A DNA stretch of 9,146 nucleotides, taken from assembly GCA_028698405.1 (NCBI GenBank), contig JAQVDF010000041.1, forward strand, positions 1-9,146, given 5' to 3'. This DNA is from Phenylobacterium sp. (lineage in GTDB: Bacteria > Pseudomonadota > Alphaproteobacteria > Caulobacterales > Caulobacteraceae). Numbering within the stretch: position 1 is the first letter of the stretch; each line of letters starts with the position of its first letter. The notes below the pieces were generated by a model. It searched no databases and was not told the DNA's origin. It saw only the letters and a list, made by a program, of their open reading frames with translations. Below, piece after piece: positions 1-7,300 of this stretch. The position numbers and the translations under genes are program-made.

Positions 1-1128
1 CCCCTCGAGGGCGCGGCGCTGACGGCGGCCGACAAGGCCAAGGCCCAGGCGATCGCCGAGCGGCTGGCCGGCGTGGTCTCGGTGGAGAACGAGCTGGCCA
101 TCGAGCACCGGGTCTCGGTCCGGCTGAACCCGCTGGTCGACAAGACCAGGGAGATCGGCCGCTCGATCCTGGAGTTCCTGCCGCTTCTGCTGGTGGCGCT
201 GGCGGTGTTCGCGGGCTTCTGGTCGGCCGGCCGGCTGCTGACGCGCACCACCAGCCTGTTCCGCAAGATCGCGCCCAATCCCTTCATCGAGGCGCTGATC
301 GAGCAGGTGATCCGCCTGGGCTTCATCCTGGTGGGCCTGGTCGCGGCGATGAGCATCCTGGGGGCGACGGCGCTGCTCGGCTCGGTGCTGGGGGCGGCCG
401 GCCTGTTCGGCCTGGCCGTCGGCTTTGCGGTCCGCGACACCATCGAGAACTACATCGCCAGCATCCTGCTCAGCATCCGCCAGCCGTTCGCGCCCAATGA
501 CCACGTGCTGATCGAGGGCTACGAGGGCAAGATCACCGTGCTGAACTCGCGGGCCACGGTGATCACCACCTTCGACGGCAGCGAGGTGCGGATTCCCAAC
601 GCCACCGTCTACAAGGCCAACATCACCAACTTCTCGCGTAGCCCCGAGCGCCGCTTCCAGTTCGAGATCGGCGTCGGCTACGAGGACGACCTGACCTATG
701 CGCTGGCCCTGGCGCTGAGCACGGTCAAGGGCGTGGAGGGGGTGCTGGAGCAGCCCGGCCCGTCGGTGGTGGTCGACCGGCTGGACGCCTACGCCGTAGT
801 CGTCAAGGTGTTCGGCTGGGCCGACCAGGTGCAGTCCGACTTCGGCAAGGTGAAGAGCGAGACCATCCGACAGGTGAAGGAGGCCTTCCAGAGGGCCGAC
901 ATCTCGATCCCCGAGCCGATCCAGAACGTCCGGCGCATCGACGAGACGGACGGCGCCGCGCCGGCGCACCCGCCGGCCACGCCTCAGCCGGCCGCGCCGC
1001 AGCCCATCGAGGCGGCGCTGAAGGAGATCCGCGACACCGCCCCCGACGACACCCTGACTCGCAAGGTCAGCGCCATCCGCGAGACCAGCGACACCGACCT
1101 GCTCTCGGAGGGCAAGCCGACGGAGTAG
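1..1128 (+). CDS. Mechanosensitive ion channel, MscS family, with N-terminal BON domain (5' partial)
   Basis: This is an inner-membrane channel of the small-conductance mechanosensitive (MscS) family, which opens under membrane tension to release solutes. The frame is open from base 1 with no stop, so the gene begins upstream; the GTG at 73 is internal, not a start. The first ~35 visible residues (KAKAQAIAERLAGVVSVENE and on) read as the end of a BON domain, a periplasmic lipid- or surface-binding module. Hydrophobic segments follow at visible residues ~56-76 and ~95-124. Next comes the pore-lining helix, rich in Gly and Ala (GSVLGAAGLFGLAVGFAVRD, ~127-146). The MscS beta domain follows, with RQPF (~160) and VRIPN (~196-200), then the alpha/beta C-terminal domain. 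The last ~60 residues form a Pro/Ala-rich, then charged, tail that is probably disordered. The TAG stop lies 6 bases from the convergent phaG stop. The family call is firm; the BON call rests on a fragment. Confidence 0.93.
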   Translation, partial: PLEGAALTAADKAKAQAIAERLAGVVSVENELAIEHRVSVRLNPLVDKTREIGRSILEFLPLLLVALAVFAGFWSAGRLLTRTTSLFRKIAPNPFIEALIEQVIRLGFILVGLVAAMSILGATALLGSVLGAAGLFGLAVGFAVRDTIENYIASILLSIRQPFAPNDHVLIEGYEGKITVLNSRATVITTFDGSEVRIPNATVYKANITNFSRSPERRFQFEIGVGYEDDLTYALALALSTVKGVEGVLEQPGPSVVVDRLDAYAVVVKVFGWADQVQSDFGKVKSETIRQVKEAFQRADISIPEPIQNVRRIDETDGAAPAHPPATPQPAAPQPIEAALKEIRDTAPDDTLTRKVSAIRETSDTDLLSEGKPTE

Positions 1129-1134
1129 GTCGCC

Positions 1135-1485
1135 TCAGGTCCTCTCCACCGGCGGCACGCTGAGGTCGCCCTCGTGGCGGTCGCGGGACAGGGCCGCGCG
1201 GACCACCAGCATCAGGCTGATCGGGGTGGTCAGCGTCAGGAAGACGGCGATCAGGATCTCGTGGAACACCAGCGCCCCGCGCTGAACCGAGAAGTAGAGG
1301 ATCGAGCTCGCCAGGATCAGCACCATTCCGAGGCTGGAGCCGAGAGTGGGAGCGTGCACCCGCTGGTAGAAGGTGGCCATCCGAACGAAGCCGATGGCTC
1401 CGGTCAGGGCCAGGCCCGCGCCGGCCAGCAGGCAGGCGGAGATCACGATCGCTACCGGCAGGGGAAGGTCGGCCGCCGCGTTCAT
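1135..1485 (-). CDS. phaG: Monovalent cation/H+ antiporter subunit G (MnhG/MrpG/PhaG)
   Basis: This is the small membrane subunit G of the multicomponent Mrp-type antiporter and the last gene of the operon. The 116-residue protein has the usual family length and three hydrophobic segments (~9-31, ~48-66, ~72-96). It carries the typical MnhG stretch GFVRMATFYQRVHAPT (residues 32-47) after the first helix and a LTTPIS motif (~84-90) in the last. The tail is short and polar. The ATG start overlaps the TGA stop of the F gene by four bases (ATGA) and is preceded by a GAGGTGA ribosome binding site, so this start is well supported. The role of subunit G alone is not established; in characterised systems all subunits are needed for full exchange activity. 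Its stop is 6 bases from that of the convergent MscS-type gene. Confidence 0.95.
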   Translation of the reverse strand: MNAAADLPLPVAIVISACLLAGAGLALTGAIGFVRMATFYQRVHAPTLGSSLGMVLILASSILYFSVQRGALVFHEILIAVFLTLTTPISLMLVVRAALSRDRHEGDLSVPPVERT

Positions 1486-1763
1486 TCGATCACCTCGCCG
1501 CGCATCAGGAATTTGGCCAGGGCCACGGTGCTGGCGAAGCCCAGCAGGGCGATGATGGCGCTGGCCTCGAAGTAGAGGGTGCTGCCGGTGCGCATGCCGA
1601 GCGTGATGAGCAGCAGCATGGCCGACACGTAGCAGGCGTCGAGGGCCACGACCCGGTCCTGGGCGCGGGGCCCGCGCACCATGTGGGTCATGTAGAGCCC
1701 CATGGCCGTCACCAGCATCAGCTGCGAGATCGTGACGGCGGCTCCGAGCAGGGTGGCGCTCAT
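1482..1763 (-). CDS. phaF: Monovalent cation/H+ antiporter subunit F (MnhF/MrpF/PhaF)
   Basis: This is the small membrane subunit F of the Mrp-type antiporter, 93 residues with three predicted transmembrane helices (~7-29, ~38-56, ~63-84). The conserved family core is visible: GPRAQDRVVALD (residues 31-42), with Asp36 in the position of the conserved acidic residue after helix 1. The frame is open 54 bases further upstream, to an ATG at 1817, but that extension reads as a His/Pro/Arg-rich shadow of the E gene. The chosen ATG overlaps the E stop as ATGA and has AGGGAG about 8 bases upstream, which gives the usual subunit length. The gene ends in a further ATGA overlap with G, so translation of E, F and G is probably coupled. 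Confidence 0.95.
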   Translation of the reverse strand: MSATLLGAAVTISQLMLVTAMGLYMTHMVRGPRAQDRVVALDACYVSAMLLLITLGMRTGSTLYFEASAIIALLGFASTVALAKFLMRGEVIE

Positions 1764-2248
1764 TCGAAGATCTCCCTCAGCGGGCGTTCGTAGCGTTGGG
1801 TGATGGTGGCGATCCACTCGCCCTCGTCGATGAGGTCGAACACGTGGATCAGGAGCACCCCCTGGGCGGAGCGGTAGCTGACCCAGATGGTGCCGGGGGT
1901 GGCGGTGATGATGCAGGCCAGCACCGCCAGGCCGTAGGGATCGGTGAGCTTCAGCGGGATGGCCACGAAGCCCGAGGTGAGCTTCGAGGTCCGCCCGCCG
2001 AGGATGATCCGCACCAGGGCCAGGTTGGAGCGGATGACGTCGCCGACCACCGTGACGAACAGCTTCGCCATGATGCGACGGTTGCGGATTCGGAGCGGCG
2101 GCGGCTGCAGGCGGCCGAACGCGGCGCCCAGGCCGATCCCCAGGAACGCGCCGAGCAACAGGTTGCCGACGGCCAGGCTCTGGTTGAGCACCAGCCAGAC
2201 GCCCAGCACGACGAAACTCATCGTCGGGTGCGGCAGCCAGCGCCTCAT
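1760..2248 (-). CDS. phaE: Monovalent cation/H+ antiporter subunit E (MnhE/MrpE/PhaE)
   Basis: This is subunit E of the Mrp-type antiporter, 162 residues, matching the family's usual ~160. Two hydrophobic stretches near the N-terminus (~10-45) are followed by a basic linker and a helix around residues 60-84. A final hydrophobic stretch (~105-120) leads into the family signature ITATPGTIWVS (114-124) and then LLIHVFDL (132-139). The C-terminal half is cytosolic and amphipathic. In characterised Mrp complexes MrpE is needed for normal activity and assembly. The same frame stays open far upstream (to 2992), but that part is an Arg/Gly-rich shadow of the D gene. The ATG at 2248 overlaps the D stop as ATGA and has a GGGGAGG ribosome binding site 7 bases upstream. 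Confidence 0.95.
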   Translation of the reverse strand: MRRWLPHPTMSFVVLGVWLVLNQSLAVGNLLLGAFLGIGLGAAFGRLQPPPLRIRNRRIMAKLFVTVVGDVIRSNLALVRIILGGRTSKLTSGFVAIPLKLTDPYGLAVLACIITATPGTIWVSYRSAQGVLLIHVFDLIDEGEWIATITQRYERPLREIFE

Positions 2249-3837
2249 GGCCCGGCCTCCCCTTCGACGACGGCGCTGCTGTACTGGCTGGGCGCCAGCG
2301 CCTGCATCGCGGCGCGCTGAATGAAGCTGTAGGGGCCCTCGATGGCGAAGGTCAGCACCAGGAGGCCGAACAGCAGCGCGCCCAGCGGCGCGGCCTCGCC
2401 CAGGCGGATGGTCGGCGGGATGCGGCCTGGGTCTGCCCACCAGATCTGGATGCCGGCGCGGGCCATCGCGATCAGCGCCAGAAGGCTGGAGCCCACCAGC
2501 AGGGCGGCCAGCAGCGCCGCGGCTCCGCTCATGGGCCCTTCCGGCTCCTGCAGCAGCGGGCCCAGCATGGCGAACTTGGCCATGAAGCCGGGCAGTGGCG
2601 GGATGCCGGCGATGATCAGGGTGCAGATCAGGAAGCCGGCGCTGAGGATGCCGATCGGCGCCGGGATCGCCACCGCCCGCTCGTCGTCCTCGGTCAGCAG
2701 GCCGTCGTCCTCGGGATCGTAGGCCTCCAGCGTCGGCGGGTCCTCGAAGGCGTCGCCGCCCTCGGGGCCGATCAGGCCGCTGAGCTGGTAGAAGGCAGCC
2801 GCGCCGAGGGTCGAGACGAACATGTAGAACAGCGCGCCGGCCAGCAGCGCGGTGTCGCCGAAGGAGATCGCGCCCAGCAGGGTGCCGACCGAGACCAGCA
2901 GGCTGTAGCCGGCGATCCGGCGCATGTCGCGGGCCGCCAGCATGCCGACCACGCCCACCGCGAGCGTTGCGACGCCCGCGAAGAACAGCCATTCGCGCCC
3001 CAGCCCCGCCGACTCGCCCGCCTCGCCCCCGAACACCAGCAGGCTGAGGCGCAGGAGGGCATAGATGCCGACCTTGGTCATGATGGCGAACATCGCCGAG
3101 GCGGGCGGGACGGCGGCGTCGTAGGCCCTCGGCAGCCAGAAGCCCAAAGGCCAGGCGGCCGCCTTCACGAGGAAGGCGACGGCGAGGATCGAGGCCCCCA
3201 CGTGCAGCAGGCTGCGGGTCGGCGGCGGGACCTGTCCGACCATCTCGGCCAGGGCGGCCATGTTGAGCGTGCCGGTGACCCCGAAGATCAGGCTGACCCC
3301 GACCAGGAACAGCAGCGAGGCGGCCAGGTTGATGACGATGTAGTGCAGCCCCGGCGCGACCCGCCGGTCGCCCGAGCCGTGCAGCAGCAGCCCGTAGGAG
3401 GCGGCCAGCAGGATCTCGAAGAACACGAACAGGTTGAACAGGTCGCCGGTCAGAAAGGCGCCGTTCAGGCCCATCATCAGGAACTGCGACAGCGCCGTGT
3501 AGTAGGGGCCGAGCCGCGCCCAGCGGCTGAGCGAGGAGGCGGTGTTGAGCAGGCCCAGGATCGCCGCCAGCAGCACCATCAGCGCCGACAGCCGGTCGGC
3601 GACCAGCACGATGGCGACGTTGGTCGGCCAGTCGCCCAGCCGGTAGGTGAGCACCAGCCCCTGGCCGCCGGCCTGGTCGGCGGCGCCGGCGAGCAGCAGC
3701 GCGACGATCAGGGTGGCGAACGAGGCGGCCAGGGCCAGGCCCGCCTCCACGCCGCGGCGGCGTCCGCCGACCAGCAGCAGCAGGGCGCCTGCCGCCAGCG
3801 GCAGCAGGATCGGCAGGATGGCGAGGTGGGCGATCAG
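2245..3837 (-). CDS. phaD: Monovalent cation/H+ antiporter subunit D (MnhD/MrpD/PhaD), probable CTG start
   Basis: This is one of the two large proton-pumping-type subunits of the Mrp antiporter, homologous to the NuoL/M/N subunits of complex I (Proton_antipo_M fold), with about 14 membrane helices. With the start chosen here it has 530 residues. Key ion-path residues are present: Glu141 in LFVFFEILLAASYG, Lys225 in FLVKAAAWPLGFWLP, Lys255 in IMTKVGIYALLR, and Lys421 in GFMAKFAML. No ATG, GTG or TTG lies at the expected position. The first such codon, GTG at 3750, would remove 29 residues (LIAHLAILPILLPLAAGALL and on) that form the normal first helix of MrpD. CTG at 3835-3837 overlaps the C-gene stop as CTGA and has GGGAGGG six bases upstream, so it is the best start. 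A strongly acidic cytosolic loop lies at ~357-389. The product is certain; the exact start is probable. Confidence 0.94.
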   Translation of the reverse strand: MIAHLAILPILLPLAAGALLLLVGGRRRGVEAGLALAASFATLIVALLLAGAADQAGGQGLVLTYRLGDWPTNVAIVLVADRLSALMVLLAAILGLLNTASSLSRWARLGPYYTALSQFLMMGLNGAFLTGDLFNLFVFFEILLAASYGLLLHGSGDRRVAPGLHYIVINLAASLLFLVGVSLIFGVTGTLNMAALAEMVGQVPPPTRSLLHVGASILAVAFLVKAAAWPLGFWLPRAYDAAVPPASAMFAIMTKVGIYALLRLSLLVFGGEAGESAGLGREWLFFAGVATLAVGVVGMLAARDMRRIAGYSLLVSVGTLLGAISFGDTALLAGALFYMFVSTLGAAAFYQLSGLIGPEGGDAFEDPPTLEAYDPEDDGLLTEDDERAVAIPAPIGILSAGFLICTLIIAGIPPLPGFMAKFAMLGPLLQEPEGPMSGAAALLAALLVGSSLLALIAMARAGIQIWWADPGRIPPTIRLGEAAPLGALLFGLLVLTFAIEGPYSFIQRAAMQALAPSQYSSAVVEGEAGP

Positions 3838-4175
3838 GGCTTGCCCTCCCGGCCGTCGACGTGGTCGCCGCCGGTCAGGCCGCGCGCCACCAGGACGACG
3901 ACGAGCAAGAGGGCGGTGGTCGCGAAGCTGATGACGATGGCCGTCAGCACGAGGGCCTGCGGCAGCGGGTCGGCGTAGGCCTCCAGGCTGCCGGTCTTGG
4001 CCCGCAGCACCGGCTCGGCGCCGATCCGCAGCCCGCCGGTGGAGAAGATGAACAGGTTCACCGCGTAGGACAGCAGGGTCAGGCCGACGATGACCTGGAA
4101 GGTCCGGGGCCGCAGGATCAGCCAGACCCCGGAGGCGGTGAGGACGCCGATGGCGGCGGCGAGCACGATTTCCAT
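3834..4175 (-). CDS. phaC: Monovalent cation/H+ antiporter subunit C (MnhC/MrpC/PhaC)
   Basis: This is subunit C of the Mrp antiporter, a homologue of the small complex I subunit NuoK, 113 residues with three membrane helices (~4-21, ~27-46, ~72-97). The hallmark DPLPQALVLTAIVISF (residues 69-84), nearly invariant in MrpC, opens the third helix; helix 2 carries VGLTLLSYAVNLFIF (30-44). The ATG overlaps the fused AB stop by one base (TGATG) and follows a GGAGGGG ribosome binding site. The frame remains open upstream to 4487, but that extension is a His/Arg/Pro-rich shadow of the AB gene. The C-terminal tail is polar (GGDHVDGREGKP). The TGA stop forms the unusual CTGA junction with the D gene. 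Confidence 0.96.
   Translation of the reverse strand: MEIVLAAAIGVLTASGVWLILRPRTFQVIVGLTLLSYAVNLFIFSTGGLRIGAEPVLRAKTGSLEAYADPLPQALVLTAIVISFATTALLLVVVLVARGLTGGDHVDGREGKP
3844..3850 (-). promoter_or_regulatory. Ribosome binding site deciding the CTG start of subunit D
   Basis: On the minus strand these bases read GGGAGGG, six bases (CAAGCC) before the CTG at 3837. The site lies inside the last codons of the C gene. Its strength and ideal spacing support initiation at CTG, since no ATG, GTG or TTG is available nearby in the D frame. Confidence 0.6.
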
Positions 4176-7093
4176 CAGGTCCCCTCCGTTCCGGCCGGCT
4201 CGCCCGCGGCAGGCGCCTTGGCGCGCCGTGGCGTCCGCAGCGACTGGTGGGCGATGGCGATCAGGATCAGCGTGGTGGCGCCCACCACCAGGATGAACAC
4301 ACCGAGGTCGAACAGCAGGGCTGTGGCCAGCGGCGTGCGGCCCAGCGGCCCGAAGTCCAGGTAGGTGAAGTATGACGTCAGGAACGGATAGCCGAACACG
4401 AACGAGCCGGCCCCGGTCGCCAGCGCGACCAGCAGGCCGACGGCGATCCAGCGCACCGGCAGCACGATGATCCTGGCCTCGACCCAACGCACGCCCCTGG
4501 CCATGTAGAGCAGGATCAGCGCCACGGAGGCGGTCAGGCCGGCCGAGAAGCCGCCGCCCGGCAGGTCGTGGCCGCGCAGGAACAGGTGCACGGCGAACAA
4601 CAGGATGATCGGGGCCATCATCTGGATGATCAGCCCCGGCACCCGCAGATACCCCATGACCCCGGAGCCGCGGGCCGCATCGCCGGTCGGATCCTGGTCG
4701 ATGTCGCGGCCGAGTTTCTGGGGCGTCGGCCCGAGGCTCTCCTCGGCCGGGCGGAACCGGCGCAGCAGGGCGAAGACGCTGAGCGCCACGATCCCCAGCA
4801 CGGTGATCTCGCCGAAGGTGTCGAAGCCGCGGAAATCCACCAGGATGACGTTGACGACGTTGCGCCCGCCGCCCTCGGCGTAGGCGCGCGAGAGGAAGAA
4901 TTGCGAGATGGAATCGTTCACGGGGTGCATCATCACCCCGTAGGCCAACAGGCTCATGCCGGCGCCCGCGACCACGGCCACTACCGCGTCACGGGCGCGG
5001 CGAAGGCGGGTGGGAAGGTCGCGCTGCTCCTTGAACGGCACACGGGCCGGCAGCCAGCGCAGGCCCAACAGAATCAGGATGGTGGTCACCACCTCCACTA
5101 GGAGCTGGGTGGTCGCCAGGTCCGGCGCGGAGAGCCAGACGAAGCTGACGCACGAGACCAGCCCGGCCCCGCCGAGCAGGATCAGCGCCGCCAGGCGGTG
5201 GAACTTGGCGGCCATCGCCGCACCGATCGCGCAGGCCCCGCCGATCGCCCAGAGGGCCGCGAAGGCGGGGTCGATGGTCGACAGCGCCGAGGGGTGCAGC
5301 GAGATCGCCGAGCCGCTGAGCGCGACGGTCGCCGCCGCCAGGGCTGCGAGCAGCACGAACAGCAGTTGCGGCTGCAGCCGGTCGCCCGGGAACCGCCGCT
5401 CGACCCAGGATGGCGCGCGGTCGGCGACCAGGCCCAGGAGCTGTTCGAAGATCACCCGCCCGTTCAGCTTGCCGAGCGGGGCCGCGCGCAGCTCGAGCAG
5501 CCGGCGGCGGAACAGAATGTAGGCCGCGACGCCGACGACCAGGGCCAGGCTGCTCATCGCCAGGGCCGGGGTCAGGCCGTGCCACACGGCCAGCTTGAAG
5601 CTCGGCGTCTGTGGTCCCAGCACGGCGCCCGCGGCCCGCGCCAGGTAGGGGCCGATGGTCTTGGCCGGCAGGGTCCCGACCACCAGGCAGAGCAGCGCGA
5701 GCAGACCAATGGGCGCGACCATCCACACCGGCGGCTCGTGCGGACGCTTCGGCATGGTGTCCGGGGCCTGACCGAAGAAGACCCCGCCGATGAAGCGCAG
5801 GGAGTAGATCACCGCAAAGCCGCTGGCCGCGACGGCGATCAGCGTCGGCACGAGGTCGAGCACGCCCTGGCCGCGGGCCGCCAGGGTCTCTTCGAAGAAC
5901 ATTTCCTTGGACAGGAAGCCGTTGAGCAGCGGCACCCCGGCCATGGCGGCGGCGGCCACGGTGGCCAGCACCGTGGTCACCGGCATGAAGCGGATCAGGC
6001 CGCCCAGCCGGCGCATGTCGCGCGTGCCGGCTTCGTGGTCCACCGCGCCCGCGGCCATGAACAGCGAGGCCTTGAAGATGGCGTGGTTGACGATGTGGAA
6101 GATGGCCGCCACGCACGCCAGCGGGCTGTTGAGGCCGAGGAGGAAGGTGATCAGCCCAAGATGGCTGATCGTGGAGTAGGCCAGCACCCCCTTCAGGTCG
6201 TTCTGGAAGATGGCCAGGAAGGCGCCTACCGCCAGGGTGGTCAGGCCCGCGGCGCTGACCGTCCAGTACCAGGCCTCGGTGCCCGACAGCACCGGCCACA
6301 GGGTGACCAGCAGGAAGACGCCCGCCTTCACCATCGTCGCCGAGTGCAGATAGGCCGACACCGGCGTCGGCGCGGCCATCGCCTGCGGCAGCCAGAAGTG
6401 GAACGGGAACTGGGCGCTCTTGGTGAAGGCGCCGAGCAGGATCAGCGCCAGGGTGGGTCCGTAGAGCGGGCTCGCCCGGACGAAGGCTCCCGACCGCAGG
6501 ATGATGTCGAGGTCGTAACTGCCGACGATCCGGGCCAGCAGCAGCAGCCCGGCCAGCAGGCACAGGCCTCCCGCCGAGGTGACGATCAGCGCCGTGCGCG
6601 CGCCCTCGCGGGCCGCGGCGCCATGGTGCCAGTAGCCGATCAGCAGGAAGGAGAGCAGGCTCGTCATCTCCCAGAAGACGACGAGCTGGACCACGTTGCC
6701 GGAGAGCACCAGGCCGATCATCGAGCCGGCGAAGGCCAGCAGCAGGGAGAAGAACCGCGGCACCGGGTCTTCCGGCGACATGTAGTAGCGGGCGTAGATG
6801 CTGACGAGCAGGCCGACGCCGCAGATCAGCATCAGGAAGATCCACACGAAGCCGTCGGCCCGGAGCGTGAACTCGAGACCCAGGCTGGGAGCCCACGAGA
6901 CTGCGAATCTTGCCGGCGCGACGGAGGTGATCTCCGGCGACAGGGCGAGCGTGATCACCAGCGCCAGCAGCATGGCGCTGATCGCCAGCAGGGCGGCGAC
7001 ATTGCGGCCTCTCGGCGGCAGGAAGGCCGCTGCGAACGAGGCGACGAAGGGGGTGGCGAGCAGCAGGATCAGCAGCGCCCCGGCGCTGGTCAT
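4175..7093 (-). CDS. phaAB: Monovalent cation/H+ antiporter subunit A fused to subunit B (MnhAB/MrpA'/PhaAB)
   Basis: This is the largest antiporter subunit and the first gene of the operon, 972 residues. Residues ~1-480 form the NuoL-like proton-antiporter domain, with Glu142 (FWEMTSLLSF), Lys225 (GAFTKSAQFPFHFWLP), His250 and Lys256 (LHSATMVKAG), His333/His337/Lys341, and Lys396 (NGFLSKEMFF). Residues ~570-780 form the C-terminal MrpA domain related to NuoJ, with APDLATTQLLVE (656-667, Glu667) and VDFRGFDTFGEITVLG (752-767). A charged linker (~778-812) leads into the MrpB domain (~813-950), with RGHDLPGGGFSAGL at 840-853. Separate A and B genes define group-1 Mrp operons; this fusion defines group 2, as in Sinorhizobium Pha. 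The ATG has AGGGAGAG eight bases upstream. Whether the transported ion is K+ or Na+ cannot be read from sequence. Confidence 0.97.
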   Translation of the reverse strand: MTSAGALLILLLATPFVASFAAAFLPPRGRNVAALLAISAMLLALVITLALSPEITSVAPARFAVSWAPSLGLEFTLRADGFVWIFLMLICGVGLLVSIYARYYMSPEDPVPRFFSLLLAFAGSMIGLVLSGNVVQLVVFWEMTSLLSFLLIGYWHHGAAAREGARTALIVTSAGGLCLLAGLLLLARIVGSYDLDIILRSGAFVRASPLYGPTLALILLGAFTKSAQFPFHFWLPQAMAAPTPVSAYLHSATMVKAGVFLLVTLWPVLSGTEAWYWTVSAAGLTTLAVGAFLAIFQNDLKGVLAYSTISHLGLITFLLGLNSPLACVAAIFHIVNHAIFKASLFMAAGAVDHEAGTRDMRRLGGLIRFMPVTTVLATVAAAAMAGVPLLNGFLSKEMFFEETLAARGQGVLDLVPTLIAVAASGFAVIYSLRFIGGVFFGQAPDTMPKRPHEPPVWMVAPIGLLALLCLVVGTLPAKTIGPYLARAAGAVLGPQTPSFKLAVWHGLTPALAMSSLALVVGVAAYILFRRRLLELRAAPLGKLNGRVIFEQLLGLVADRAPSWVERRFPGDRLQPQLLFVLLAALAAATVALSGSAISLHPSALSTIDPAFAALWAIGGACAIGAAMAAKFHRLAALILLGGAGLVSCVSFVWLSAPDLATTQLLVEVVTTILILLGLRWLPARVPFKEQRDLPTRLRRARDAVVAVVAGAGMSLLAYGVMMHPVNDSISQFFLSRAYAEGGGRNVVNVILVDFRGFDTFGEITVLGIVALSVFALLRRFRPAEESLGPTPQKLGRDIDQDPTGDAARGSGVMGYLRVPGLIIQMMAPIILLFAVHLFLRGHDLPGGGFSAGLTASVALILLYMARGVRWVEARIIVLPVRWIAVGLLVALATGAGSFVFGYPFLTSYFTYLDFGPLGRTPLATALLFDLGVFILVVGATTLILIAIAHQSLRTPRRAKAPAAGEPAGTEGT

Positions 7094-7105
7094 ATGGCGG
7101 ACTCT

Positions 7106-7122
7106 CCCTGCTGCCGGCAGGG
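7106..7122 (-). promoter_or_regulatory. Hairpin overlapping the ribosome binding site of phaAB
   Basis: In the antiporter mRNA, CCCTG (7122-7118) can pair with CAGGG (7110-7106) across a 7-base loop, CCGGCAG. The downstream arm contains the AGGG half of the ribosome binding site AGGGAGAG (7109-7102). The same place also contains the perfect palindrome CTGCCGGCAG (7111-7120), which could be an alternative fold or a protein-binding site. Such pairing could limit translation of the first gene. The stem is short and in a GC-rich background, so chance is possible. Confidence 0.3.
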
Positions 7123-7131
7123 CGCGCGTTC

Positions 7132-7147
7132 CGGCGTGGGGACGCCG
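7132..7147. repeat. Perfect inverted repeat in the antiporter leader
   Basis: CGGCGT and ACGCCG flank a 4-base loop (GGGG on the plus strand), a perfect 6-bp stem about 40 bases upstream of the phaAB start. There is no run of T on either side, so it is not an intrinsic terminator. It may be an mRNA leader structure or a chance feature of GC-rich DNA. Confidence 0.3.
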
Positions 7148-7244
7148 CGCATGCGGTTGGGTTCGCGGGGTTCGAGCTGCACGGCGCTAGGAATAACGTG
7201 CCGAAGCGCGCATCGCTACTGCGCGCCGCACTTTCCTTCGCGCG

Positions 7245-7255
7245 GTCACGCTGAC
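7245..7255. repeat. Small inverted repeat GTCA-CGC-TGAC, possible operator
   Basis: A perfect 4-3-4 inverted repeat sits near the middle of the divergent region, upstream of both genes, where a shared regulator could bind. No known regulator's site is recognised, and a repeat this short has a sizeable chance of occurring at random. Confidence 0.2.
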
Positions 7256-7293
7256 TTGTGTTGAACCCCCGAAATGGACGCCTAGATCAGTTT

Positions 7294-7300
7294 TTGACGG
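7294..7300 (+). promoter_or_regulatory. Possible -35 element upstream of the stress-protein gene
   Basis: TTGACGG lies 42 bases before the GTG start, in the A/T-richer part of the region, and matches the -35 element of housekeeping promoters, including the Caulobacter form. No good -10 element follows at the correct spacing, so this is only a candidate. Confidence 0.25.

Noticed and set aside
2249..2992. N-terminal extension of the subunit E frame
   Set aside because: It is Arg/Gly/Pro-rich, out of frame within subunit D, and the E start at 2248 has an ATGA overlap and a good ribosome binding site.
4176..4487. N-terminal extension of the subunit C frame
   Set aside because: It is a shadow of phaAB. 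The conserved MrpC N-terminus begins at the ATG at 4175.
5198..7264. A 688-codon plus-strand open frame, and a 635-codon minus-strand frame at 4989-6896, across phaAB
   Set aside because: Both are low-complexity Gln/Arg/Gly/His-rich shadows produced by high GC opposite or out of frame with phaAB, which has full family conservation. No domain is recognisable in them.
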